NCBI GenBank assembly: GCA_021824055.1
Contig: JAKALV010000154.1
Coordinates: forward strand, 1-7,821
Reading direction: 5' to 3'
DNA length: 7,821 nt
From: Acidobacteriota bacterium
GTDB lineage: Bacteria > Acidobacteriota > Vicinamibacteria > Vicinamibacterales > SCN-69-37
In this document: positions 1 through 5,666 of the stretch, one piece after another
Position numbering within the stretch: position 1 is the stretch's first letter
Layout of the letters: every line of letters starts with the position of its first letter
Program-made: the position numbers and the translations under genes
The notes under the pieces: model-generated
What the model was told of the DNA's origin: nothing
The model's database searches: none
What the model saw: the letters and a program-made list of their open reading frames with translations, nothing else

Positions 1-91
1 CGGTCACGAAGATGATGGCGAGCGTCGTCCACAGCGCCAGGAGCAGTTGCCTGGCCGACGTTCGGGAGCTCGCGCTGGGTCTCGGCGTCAT
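1..91 (-). CDS. N-terminus of a membrane-anchored protein (partial)
   Basis: A minus-strand reading frame starts at the ATG at 91-89 and runs off the left edge after 30 codons. The visible peptide has an Arg/Ser-rich cytoplasmic-type start (residues 1-15), then a hydrophobic stretch of about 15 residues (LLLALWTTLAIIFVT), as in an uncleaved signal anchor or first transmembrane helix. The positive-inside pattern suggests the rest of the protein lies in the periplasm or continues as a multi-pass protein. There is no strong Shine-Dalgarno sequence ahead of the ATG, but a TATACT hexamer lies about 40 bases upstream. The family cannot be named from 30 residues. Start and membrane anchor are read from the sequence; that it is a real gene is an inference. 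Confidence 0.55.
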   Translation of the reverse strand, partial: MTPRPSASSRTSARQLLLALWTTLAIIFVT

Positions 92-130
92 GTCTGTGTC
101 GAACGCGTTGAAATTGGGGGGCTTGTGCCG

Positions 131-161
131 AGTATATGGCGGCCGGCGCCGCGCTTCGCAA
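131..161 (-). promoter_or_regulatory. Candidate sigma-70-type promoter for the left-edge membrane gene
   Basis: On the minus strand a TATACT hexamer (136-131, one mismatch to TATAAT) is preceded by TTGCGA (161-156) at a spacing of 19 bases, longer than the preferred 17. Transcription from here would start near 124 and give an untranslated leader of about 33 bases before the ATG at 91. In a GC-rich window such a -10 match stands out, but the spacing is poor. Confidence 0.35.
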
Positions 162-210
162 ATATCTGCAACCCGCCGTGCTTGGCACCGGAACGCCTCA
201 GGCCGCACAA

Positions 211-420
211 TGTTCGCGGTCGTGGACAAGTGTTGATGATCTCGACAAGTGCGAGTGGTTCGTCCCGATCCAATGGCTCGAAACGCGGCCACTGACGCAA
301 GCCGTGCATGAGATGGGTTTCTACGGCCTCCAGCACACGGTCTGCCGCCCGACGACGGCGAAATGGCGGACGACGGTTGAGCGGCTGAAGCAGGTGTTCA
401 CGAAGTTCGATCAGCCGTGA
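211..420 (+). pseudogene. Orphan C-terminal fragment of a conserved protein
   Basis: The frame ending at the TGA at 418-420 encodes about 60 residues that read like the tail of a real folded protein: an SVDDLDKCEW stretch, then VPIQWLETRPLTQAV, GFYGLQHTVCRPTT and KWRTTVERLKQVF. I recall a similar pattern (xWLKTxPxxxAVxExGxFGNQNTVCxPTTxKWxxTVERLK) from the ends of uncharacterised bacterial and archaeal proteins, but cannot name the family. The frame stays open upstream to an ATG at 136, yet residues encoded by 136-210 do not look like the same protein and there is no ribosome binding site at 136. I read it as a 5'-truncated remnant rather than an intact 94-residue gene. A strong terminator follows 80 bases downstream in the same direction, as expected behind a former gene end. 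The alternative is a short intact gene from 136. Confidence 0.45.
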
Positions 421-499
421 GGCGACCTCGGGCGAGGTTTTGACGAGCCACTCCCGCCACGCTACGATTCCCTTACAACTCCCCGGTGTACTGCCGGTT

Positions 500-530
500 G
501 GGCGGCCTATATGACCGCCCTTTTCTTTTT
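500..530 (+). terminator. Rho-independent terminator, plus strand
   Basis: GGGCGG (500-505) pairs with CCGCCC (515-520) around a 9-base loop, followed directly by the T-rich run TTTTCTTTTT (521-530). This is a textbook intrinsic terminator for transcription from the left, and would close the transcript of the gene fragment at 211-420. It also lies 25 bases past the stop of the minus-strand PIN gene, where the hairpin could act as a 3' barrier, though there is no T tract in that direction. A similar element occurs at 2314-2341. Confidence 0.75.
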
Positions 531-555
531 GTGGCAACCACCGGAACGGCCGAGG

Positions 556-1045
556 TCAGGGTTGCTGGACGAATCTCGCTCGCTCCGCGCGGAGCATCTC
601 GAACGGCGTCAGACAGGTCACACCGAGCGCAATGCACGCGTCGGGAATCTTGATCTTCTTCAGCGATCCCGATGGCCACTTCACGCGTGACGACGGCGTA
701 CCGATGCGCCAGTGCCTGAGCCACCAGGTAGTAGTCGGCCACTGAGAGAAACGTGCCGATGGCCCCCGCAGAATAACCCGCGCTATTGGCCCAGGCACTC
801 ACGGTCGCGAACGCCGGCAACGTCGCGGCGTCAGGAGCGAGGAAGAACCTGGCGTCCTTGGCTGCCGCCCATGTCGCTAGCGCATCAGTGCCGGCCGTGA
901 TCTCGTTCTGAACCTTCTCGATGCTGTACACGCGACCGGCGGCATTGGCGTTCTCGAGCCAGTCCCAGTAGGCCGGGCAGAAGTCCATGCCGTAGTAGGT
1001 GTTATTGGCTTCAATGAACGTGTTGGCATCCAGCAAGTAGGCCAT
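556..1045 (-). pseudogene. DUF4411-type PIN-domain toxin, frameshifted
   Basis: The gene starts at the ATG at 1045-1043, whose A is the last base of the upstream gene's TGA, so translation is probably coupled. A GTG at 1048 is a possible alternative start. The protein resembles the DUF4411 branch of PIN-like ribonucleases, usually about 160 residues. Visible marks are YLLDAN with D6 near the start, E43/E48 in the SIEKVQNEI region, and VADYYLVA with D104, the usual acidic metal-binding positions, then VVTREV. After that the original frame becomes nonsense-like and would run to a stop at 473. The next frame continues with PSGSLKKIKIPDACIALG, CLTPFEMLRAE and ends at the TGA at 556-558. Removing one base from the CC at 676-677 (GG in the gene) joins REV directly to PSGSLKK and gives a 162-residue protein of normal family length. 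It is therefore a recently broken gene or a sequencing error. The known family role is RNA cleavage in toxin-antitoxin modules; activity of the shifted product, which lacks the C-terminal KIPDAC segment, is unlikely. Confidence 0.85.
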
Positions 1046-2181
1046 CACGCCACTCCGAGGCTGTGGCCGAGTTCCTGAAACGTCCCGATCTTCGTGACGC
1101 CCAGAAGTCTGAACGCCTCGGTAAACGTCGACCGCCCTTCCACCGTGCTCACAATGAGGGCACGTGCAAAGCGTTTGCTCAGCCGCGCTCCCTGCGTGCG
1201 ATAGAAGTCGCCACCGGGAGATTTCTTGGCGGCACGAATCCGCTCCAGCTCAGCGCCGTATGCCTCCCAGTAACGCTCCCCAGTCAGCACGCCAGTGTCT
1301 CGAAGCCGGCGTAGCACGACGAGTGTGCTGACCTTGAAGTGCCGGGCCAGTCGCTGAACCTCTTGATCCAACGGCCCAGCCCGGCGCGCCTCACGCAGCT
1401 CCGCCGCAGGCATCAGGAGCTCCGCCGCAACGTGGTTGCACCACTGCTCAACTCGGGGGCCTGCCGGAGCATTGGGATCGACGTCAGACAGTCCGCTCGC
1501 CCCGATCCACACATGGGCGATCTCGTGCGCCAACGTGAACATCTGCGCCGACTTGGAATCCGCGCCGTTGATGAACACCAGCGGCGCGTACGGATCAGCC
1601 AGAGCAAACCCTCGAAACTCTTCCGGGTCCAGCTTCCGCCGGTTGTTATTGCCAACCACACCGGACACCATCACCAGGATTCCAGCCGCATCGGCCAGCT
1701 CGATGAACCGACGCAGCGCCTCTTCCCACGTTGCCATCTCGCGTCGCTCGGCCACATCGAAGCTCAACGTGTGTCGAATGCTCGCGGCGGCCGCCTCGAC
1801 AGGCGTATCAACGGTCAGCGAACCAACAAACGGAATTGGATCGTCACCTTCTGCGCGCGCGAAGTCGCGATACCAGTCTTGACGCTGCTGGCAGACATAA
1901 ACGGTATCGAGCAGATCAGGGCTGGGACGCGCAACACCGGCATCGCGGATGGTGCGAAGGTCGGGAATCGGAACCACCTCGACGGGTGCCTCCGGCAGGA
2001 AGAAGAACCCGATCGGCGCGTGCGTCGCCTTCGCGAAGGTCTCCAGCTGTTTCAGCGTCGGCCGCCGTGCTCCCGCCTCCCATTGCTCAAGCTTGGGGAA
2101 CTTGCGCGCCAGGGCAGCCGACGTCATCCGTGCGCGCTCACGCGCCCAACGGAAACGACTCGGACTCACGTCGACGTGCAT
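1045..2181 (-). CDS. XRE-type HTH / ImmA-IrrE (COG2856) metallopeptidase, likely antitoxin or regulator
   Basis: A 378-residue two-domain protein. Residues 5-55 form an XRE-like helix-turn-helix (RWARERARMTSAALARKF, then QWEAGARRPTLKQLE), continuing into the IGFFFLPEAP linker typical of this fusion family. Residues 155-270 are an ImmA/IrrE zinc-peptidase domain with LAHEIAH (H219, E220, H223 as HExxH) and E245 of the EQWCNHVAAELLMP motif as probable third zinc ligand. A basic C-terminal region of about 100 residues follows. Family members bind DNA and cleave or sense regulators; fused forms are often the upstream partner of a PIN-like toxin, as here. The start at 2181 has an AGGA (2192-2189) seven bases upstream. 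The stop overlaps the next gene's ATG by one base. A 21-bp palindrome 62 bases ahead of the start could be its operator. Domain assignment is secure; the antitoxin role is inferred from the pair. Confidence 0.92.
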   Translation of the reverse strand: MHVDVSPSRFRWARERARMTSAALARKFPKLEQWEAGARRPTLKQLETFAKATHAPIGFFFLPEAPVEVVPIPDLRTIRDAGVARPSPDLLDTVYVCQQRQDWYRDFARAEGDDPIPFVGSLTVDTPVEAAAASIRHTLSFDVAERREMATWEEALRRFIELADAAGILVMVSGVVGNNNRRKLDPEEFRGFALADPYAPLVFINGADSKSAQMFTLAHEIAHVWIGASGLSDVDPNAPAGPRVEQWCNHVAAELLMPAAELREARRAGPLDQEVQRLARHFKVSTLVVLRRLRDTGVLTGERYWEAYGAELERIRAAKKSPGGDFYRTQGARLSKRFARALIVSTVEGRSTFTEAFRLLGVTKIGTFQELGHSLGVA

Positions 2182-2243
2182 GTGTGAATCCTACCGCGAG
2201 CGACCCTCTGCTATGGCAAACGACCATTTGCTTGATTCCCGGC

Positions 2244-2264
2244 GACGACGATGGCATCGTCGTC
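2244..2264. promoter_or_regulatory. Perfect 21-bp palindrome, candidate operator
   Basis: GACGACGATG (2244-2253) and CATCGTCGTC (2255-2264) are exact inverted copies around one central base. The site lies 62 bases upstream of the ATG of the HTH/ImmA gene, where an autoregulatory operator would be expected, and in a stretch without convincing coding potential. The 1-base centre makes an RNA hairpin unfavourable at its tip and fits a dimeric DNA-binding protein better. Binding by the HTH/ImmA protein is inferred. Confidence 0.5.
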
Positions 2265-2313
2265 CGTGGCACCCGGTGTCGCCACCATCGGCGGTGCTTG
2301 GGGGTGCAGCCAG

Positions 2314-2341
2314 GGCGGCCACTGAGGCCGCCTCTCTTCTT
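2314..2341 (+). terminator. Rho-independent terminator, plus strand (second copy)
   Basis: GGCGGCC (2314-2320) pairs perfectly with GGCCGCC (2326-2332) around the loop ACTGA, and is followed by the pyrimidine run TCTCTTCTT. It has the form of a plus-strand intrinsic terminator, although no clear plus-strand gene precedes it; a short untranslated RNA from 2182-2313 is one possibility. The sequence resembles the terminator at 500-530, including the shared GGGCGGCC start and the TGA in the loop region. Confidence 0.55.
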
Positions 2342-2351
2342 GCTGCGGGCG

Positions 2352-2657
2352 ATGGAAATGCCGACCGACCCGAACGACCAAATGCCCGAGCCGGGGCCGA
2401 AGGTCACCGACGAAGGCAAACGACAGGCAGTCCTCGAGTCCGCGCGAGCAGAAGTTCAGCGCCGATTGCGAGCGCACGCGGCAACGCGAGTGGCGCCATG
2501 TCCAGCTTCTCGATACGACGAAGTCTTCTTCGAGGGCACCGCGTACTTGGATAACCTCCGACCCCAAGAAAGCAAGAGGCCCCGGCAGTTGCCAGGGCCA
2601 ATCGCCGACCAGGAATCCCCAGTCCAAATATCTTCAGCGTGGAACCTCAGGAACTAG
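2352..2657 (+). CDS. Doubtful small ORF, unknown product
   Basis: From the ATG at 2352 (or a second ATG at 2358) the frame gives 101 residues ending at the TAG at 2655-2657. The first half looks protein-like, with an acidic/Pro-rich start and an amphipathic helix (DEGKRQAVLESARAEVQRRL), and third codon positions are GC-rich. The second half (EVFFEGTAYLDNL and onward) is followed by a Pro/Gln-rich tail that coincides with the hairpin at 2578-2599 and looks less natural. No good ribosome binding site is seen and the start lies only 10 bases past a terminator. I recognise no family. It may be a decayed gene or a chance frame. Confidence 0.28.
   Translation: MEMPTDPNDQMPEPGPKVTDEGKRQAVLESARAEVQRRLRAHAATRVAPCPASRYDEVFFEGTAYLDNLRPQESKRPRQLPGPIADQESPVQISSAWNLRN
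2566..2599 (-). terminator. Probable rho-independent terminator, minus strand
   Basis: GGCCCCGGCA (2578-2587) and TGCCAGGGCC (2590-2599) pair with one C-A mismatch. On the minus strand the hairpin is followed by a T-rich tail (TCTTGCTTTCTT, 2577-2566). It would end transcription coming from the right, and the only candidate there is the 38-residue ORF at 2679-2795, whose stop lies 79 bases upstream of it. Confidence 0.5.
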
Positions 2658-2678
2658 CGTGCAACCCCAACGTGGGCG

Positions 2679-2795
2679 CTACCGCACCGCGCCGGCTGTC
2701 GGCTTCGGCACTGGATCCTTCCCCTCGCGAATGATCCGGTTGGGTGGAAACGCCGGAGGCTTCGGCCCGTTCGCAGGACTTCCCTGATTCGGCAT
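2679..2795 (-). CDS. Small proline-rich ORF, 38 residues, unknown function
   Basis: The ATG at 2795-2793 opens a 38-codon frame ending in TAG at 2681-2679. The peptide is rich in Pro, Gly and Lys/Arg (GPKPPAFPPNRIIREGKDPV, then PKPTAGAVR), with no membrane segment. The NRIIREGK-type motif inside a Pro-rich context resembles, from memory, small uncharacterised proteins of proteobacteria and acidobacteria; the family is not named. The frame is also open further upstream to an ATG at 2903, but that part overlaps the start of the divergent dehydrogenase gene and is less likely. Support comes from the codon pattern and from the minus-strand terminator downstream; the ribosome binding site is weak. 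Confidence 0.35.
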   Translation of the reverse strand: MPNQGSPANGPKPPAFPPNRIIREGKDPVPKPTAGAVR

Positions 2796-2856
2796 CGCCC
2801 GACGTGTCAAAGGCAATTCAGCGACTATGCCTGCGCGAAGCTGGCACAATGCCCGC

Positions 2857-3639
2857 ATGGGCAAGACCATCATGATCACCGGCGCGGGCAGCGGGTTTGG
2901 CAAGCAGGCGGCGCTCGCATTGGCAAAGCGCGGCCACCGCGTGATCGCCGCGACCTACGACCAGCCGCAGGCCGATGCGCTGACGCGCGAGGCGGCGGCA
3001 GCCGGCGTGACGATGAAGATCATCACGCTCGACATCACCAGCGCGGCCGATCGGCGGCAGGTGGCGGGCAGCGGCATCGACGTGCTGATCAACAACGCGG
3101 CCGTCGGCGAATCCGGCGCGCTCGCGGAAGTGCCGCTCGAGCGCATCCGCCGCACGCTCGAAACCAACGTCATCGGCACCATCGCCATGATCCAGGTCGC
3201 GGTGCCGGAACTGATCGCGCGCGGCGGCGGCACGATCGTCATCGTCACGTCATTGGCCGGGCGCATGGCGATTCCGTTTCTCGCGCCGTACGGCATGACG
3301 AAATACGCGCTCGAGGTCGCCGGCGCCGACCTGGCCGTGGAACTCGCGCCGTTTAACATCCGCGTGTCGATGATCGAACCCGGCGCGTTCGCCACCGGCT
3401 TCAACGAAGCGCAGATCGCGACGAAGTACAGCTGGATGACGCCGGAGTCGATCTACCGGGACAAGACGGCGTTCATCGAGAAGCACGAGCGGGTCGTGAT
3501 GGGCCTGCAGAGCACGAAGATCCACCAGGTGGTGGCCGCGATGGTCACCGCGGCTGAAGCCGCGAGGCCGAAACTGCGCTACGCGGTGCCGTGGTGGCAG
3601 GGCCTCTACATTCGGATCCTGCGCGGCCTCGGGCGGTGA
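2857..3639 (+). CDS. Short-chain dehydrogenase/reductase (SDR) family oxidoreductase
   Basis: A 260-residue classical SDR, an NAD(P)(H)-dependent oxidoreductase with a Rossmann fold, probably cytoplasmic. The cofactor motif TGAGSGFG is at residues 8-15, with D59 in LDITS, NNAA at 79-82, N104, and the catalytic set S132, Y145 and K149 (YGMTK), then EPGAF at 174-178. The C-terminal extension (residues 185-260) contains the variable substrate region and ends in a basic, aromatic tail (WWQGLYIRILRGLGR) that might touch the membrane. The in-frame ATG at 2827 would add ten residues before the first beta strand; the ATG at 2857 fits the family better, though neither has a strong ribosome binding site. 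The gene stands alone and converges on the metzincin gene with a 22-base gap. Substrate cannot be told from sequence; related proteins act on many alcohols, steroids or fatty acyl compounds. Confidence 0.92.
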   Translation: MGKTIMITGAGSGFGKQAALALAKRGHRVIAATYDQPQADALTREAAAAGVTMKIITLDITSAADRRQVAGSGIDVLINNAAVGESGALAEVPLERIRRTLETNVIGTIAMIQVAVPELIARGGGTIVIVTSLAGRMAIPFLAPYGMTKYALEVAGADLAVELAPFNIRVSMIEPGAFATGFNEAQIATKYSWMTPESIYRDKTAFIEKHERVVMGLQSTKIHQVVAAMVTAAEAARPKLRYAVPWWQGLYIRILRGLGR

Positions 3640-3661
3640 CCGCAGCGCCGACGGCAGGGTT

Positions 3662-4660
3662 TCACTGCGGCAGCACGAGGCCGAGGCTGACGGCCTCGCT
3701 GCGCGTCGTGCCGGCGCGAATACCGCCGGCGCGCGCCGCCGCGATCGCGGTCTTCTCGACGGCGCTCAGCTGCGACGCCACCAGCGCCGGATTCATCAGG
3801 AACTGAAACTCCGCGCGGCCCGAGCTGTTCATCACCAGATGGTGGAGTCCGAACGCGTGCCCGATCTCGTGCGCGATCGCTTTCCATGAATCGGGCGTGT
3901 TGCCCGTCGGCGCCGCGTTGAGATTGACGGTTGACCGTCCGAGGCCGTACGGCTTCGGCCCGTAGTACGCGCACGCGATGACGCCCGGCTGCGGGCACAC
4001 GCTGTTGTCCACGCGGACCACGACCGTGTTCTCCGGGATGTCCTGCAGCGCGACCCCGGTGTACGTCGTGGCGGTCGTGCTGATCGGCACCGAAATGAAA
4101 TTCGACGACGCCGCCAGATAGTCGGCGACGAACGTCTGCGCGGCGGTCAGCGAGGCGGCGCCCGTCTGGGCCGTCACGAGCGTCTGGATCGTCGCGCCAT
4201 CGGGCCAGACCGCAACCGTCGACGCCGGCGCCCGGCCGTTCGCGTCGGACATCGGTCCGTACCCGAAATACAGCGCGTCGATGACGTTGCGCAGGTCGAT
4301 CGTGTAGACCGGCAGTTCGGTGGACGCCGTGCCCGTCTGGCCGCCGCTCGTGGCGGCCACACGCACGTAGAACACGCCGGCGGTTCTCGGCGCCGTCCAC
4401 GTGTACGAGGTGCCGGTCACGTCGGCCGACAGCAGATCCGACGCGCCGGCCGTGCTGCCGGCAAACACTTTGTACGTCGAGGCGCCGCCCGACCACGAGA
4501 GCGCGACCACGTTGCGATCGAGAAACACCTGCTGCGACGTGATGACGAAACTGGTGGGCGCCGACAGCGCGGATGTACTCGACGTCGGCGCCGCGGGCGC
4601 GCCTGACCCGCACGCCGCCGACGCCACGCACGCCGCCGCCCAGAAGGCGCGTTTGAACAT
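3662..4660 (-). CDS. Secreted lipoprotein with Ig/FN3-like domain and metzincin zinc-protease motif
   Basis: A 332-residue protein starting with a signal peptide (MFKRAFWAAACVASAACGSG). Cysteine 17 in SAAC is a plausible but non-ideal lipobox, so it is probably an outer-envelope lipoprotein. A Ser/Thr/Ala linker leads to an Ig- or fibronectin-III-like beta domain at about 34-118 (ALSWSGGASTYKVFAG, TSYTWTAP, FYVRVAAT). Residues 120-330 form the catalytic part with HEIGHAFGLHH (H264, E265, H268, G271, H274), the HExxHxxGxxH metzincin motif, and FLMNP with M289 as the likely Met-turn. Two cysteines (C222, C230) may form a disulfide. The family knowledge is that such motifs bind zinc and cleave peptides outside the cell; the target is unknown. 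A strong ribosome binding site precedes the ATG at 4660. It is the last gene of the minus-strand run, 25 bases after the transglutaminase-like gene. Confidence 0.88.
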   Translation of the reverse strand: MFKRAFWAAACVASAACGSGAPAAPTSSTSALSAPTSFVITSQQVFLDRNVVALSWSGGASTYKVFAGSTAGASDLLSADVTGTSYTWTAPRTAGVFYVRVAATSGGQTGTASTELPVYTIDLRNVIDALYFGYGPMSDANGRAPASTVAVWPDGATIQTLVTAQTGAASLTAAQTFVADYLAASSNFISVPISTTATTYTGVALQDIPENTVVVRVDNSVCPQPGVIACAYYGPKPYGLGRSTVNLNAAPTGNTPDSWKAIAHEIGHAFGLHHLVMNSSGRAEFQFLMNPALVASQLSAVEKTAIAAARAGGIRAGTTRSEAVSLGLVLPQ

Positions 4661-4665
4661 GGATT

Positions 4666-4673
4666 CCCTCCCC
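4666..4673 (-). promoter_or_regulatory. Strong ribosome binding site for the metzincin gene
   Basis: GGGGAGGG on the minus strand, five bases before the ATG at 4660. It is the best Shine-Dalgarno sequence in this minus-strand run, confirms the start of the lipoprotein, and suggests it is translated independently of the gene ahead of it. Confidence 0.7.
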
Positions 4674-4685
4674 TGGACGGGGATG

Positions 4686-5663
4686 TTACACGCGAACGGC
4701 GCGCCGGTACCGGTAGAGACTGAACGCGCAGGCCAGGACGACGCCCGTGAAATAGCCGGTGAGCAGCCGCCCGCCGGTCAGCGTGGTCAGCCCCGCGATC
4801 GACACGCGGCCGGCGACCACCAGCCGCCGGTCACGATCGCCGGTGAGGTTGTCGAGCACGCGGTCCAGCGGGTTGGGCAGGCGCACCAGCCACGGCCGAA
4901 ATCGATTGAGCGGACCGAATCGCCGGCCAGGCTCCTTGTTCAGCGACCGGTTGCTCAACACGTACCATTCGATCGGAAAATCCCGGATCGCCTCCTCGAA
5001 ATCCGACAGCGTGAAGTCGTTCTCTTTCAGGTTCGCCACCACGCGAAGGTTCTCTCCGGTCAACAGGTTCGCGCGCAGCGCACCGATCGACAGCGGCGTC
5101 TTGTGGTCATCGTCGACGGCATAGCCGTTGAGATTCATGTCGTAGTAGAACCAGCGGCCCGTCTGGTCATCCCACAGCTCCAGCGCGTAGTGACCCACCA
5201 GGCCGTCCGCGGTCGCCCAGCGCACGCCGCGCGTGTGTCCGCCGAGGCTCCGCCAGAACGCGGCCAGAACGGTGGACATCTGTCCGCAGTTGGCCGGCTC
5301 GCCTTTCTGCATGTCCCTGAGCAGCGCGCCCGGGCCGCGCCGCACGTCGCCCTCAACGTCGTTGAAGTCGCGGTGGCGCAGTGAGTAGATGTAGTCGGCC
5401 AGGCGGCTCGCGCGGTCGCCGCTGAAGGTCACGCCGGCGACGATCGGCTCGGCGATGGCGCGAAACGCCGCCAACTGATCGACGTCATCTTCAGCGTAGC
5501 CGAACCGGGCGGCCAGTTCCGCCGGCGCGAGGTTGATGTGCGCTTCGCTGGGGACCTCGTGGAAGTCGTACAGCATCAACCGCGACCGCTGCCAGGAATT
5601 CACAAACGCGATCAGCAGCGCCAGATGGCACACGAGCACAACGAGCGCGAACCGCGGCCGCAT
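4686..5663 (-). CDS. Membrane-anchored transglutaminase-like cysteine protein
   Basis: A 325-residue protein with an N-terminal membrane segment (about residues 5-21, FALVVLVCHLALLIAFV) and a second hydrophobic segment near the C-terminus (about 283-315), so the middle most likely faces the periplasm. The central domain (about 65-180) has a transglutaminase-like Cys-His-Asp set: C126 in ANCGQMSTVL, H158 in VGHYALELW and D175 in YYDMNLNG. These align with the order and spacing of the papain-like transglutaminase core fold, whose members are proteases, amidases or cross-linkers. After this a region of about 100 residues has no recognisable motif. The ATG at 5663 lies three bases after the pdxH stop, indicating co-transcription and perhaps coupled translation. 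The function is unknown; its closeness to a secreted metzincin suggests a job in envelope protein processing, which is inference. Confidence 0.82.
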   Translation of the reverse strand: MRPRFALVVLVCHLALLIAFVNSWQRSRLMLYDFHEVPSEAHINLAPAELAARFGYAEDDVDQLAAFRAIAEPIVAGVTFSGDRASRLADYIYSLRHRDFNDVEGDVRRGPGALLRDMQKGEPANCGQMSTVLAAFWRSLGGHTRGVRWATADGLVGHYALELWDDQTGRWFYYDMNLNGYAVDDDHKTPLSIGALRANLLTGENLRVVANLKENDFTLSDFEEAIRDFPIEWYVLSNRSLNKEPGRRFGPLNRFRPWLVRLPNPLDRVLDNLTGDRDRRLVVAGRVSIAGLTTLTGGRLLTGYFTGVVLACAFSLYRYRRAVRV

Positions 5664-5666
5664 GTA

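Noticed and set aside
88..537. A 149-residue minus-strand frame
   Set aside because: It is Arg/Pro-rich and low in hydrophobic order, crosses the terminator hairpin and the candidate promoter, and lies opposite the protein-like plus-strand fragment at 211-420.
92..555. Possible tRNA, attachment site or integron attC site beside the toxin-antitoxin module
   Set aside because: A GTTGGGC heptamer at 497-503 resembles one attC core end, but no matching RYYYAAC partner was found, and no cloverleaf or direct target repeat could be seen.
473..1048. A 191-residue uninterrupted minus-strand frame covering the PIN gene
   Set aside because: The last 67 or so residues do not fit the family and extend through the terminator at 500-530, while the neighbouring frame carries the expected C-terminus. 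It is better explained as a frameshift than as a longer protein.
1339..2187. A 282-residue plus-strand frame opposite the HTH/ImmA gene
   Set aside because: It is a mirror of a secure coding sequence with clear domain motifs; its Arg/Gln/Leu-rich composition is typical of an antisense shadow.
2844..2860. TGGCAC followed by GC at the spacing of a sigma-54 promoter, just before the dehydrogenase start
   Set aside because: The -12 element lacks its TT and the implied transcription start would fall inside the coding sequence.
3640..3702. Inverted repeats around the convergent gene ends (CCGCAG/CTGCGG at 3640-3670 and a bulged stem at 3670-3702)
   Set aside because: The stems have no T tract on either strand, and the second lies within the coding end of the metzincin gene, so they cannot be called terminators with confidence.
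4401..5384. A 327-residue plus-strand frame
   Set aside because: It lies opposite the transglutaminase-like and metzincin genes, both of which have intact catalytic motifs, and has no recognisable domain of its own.
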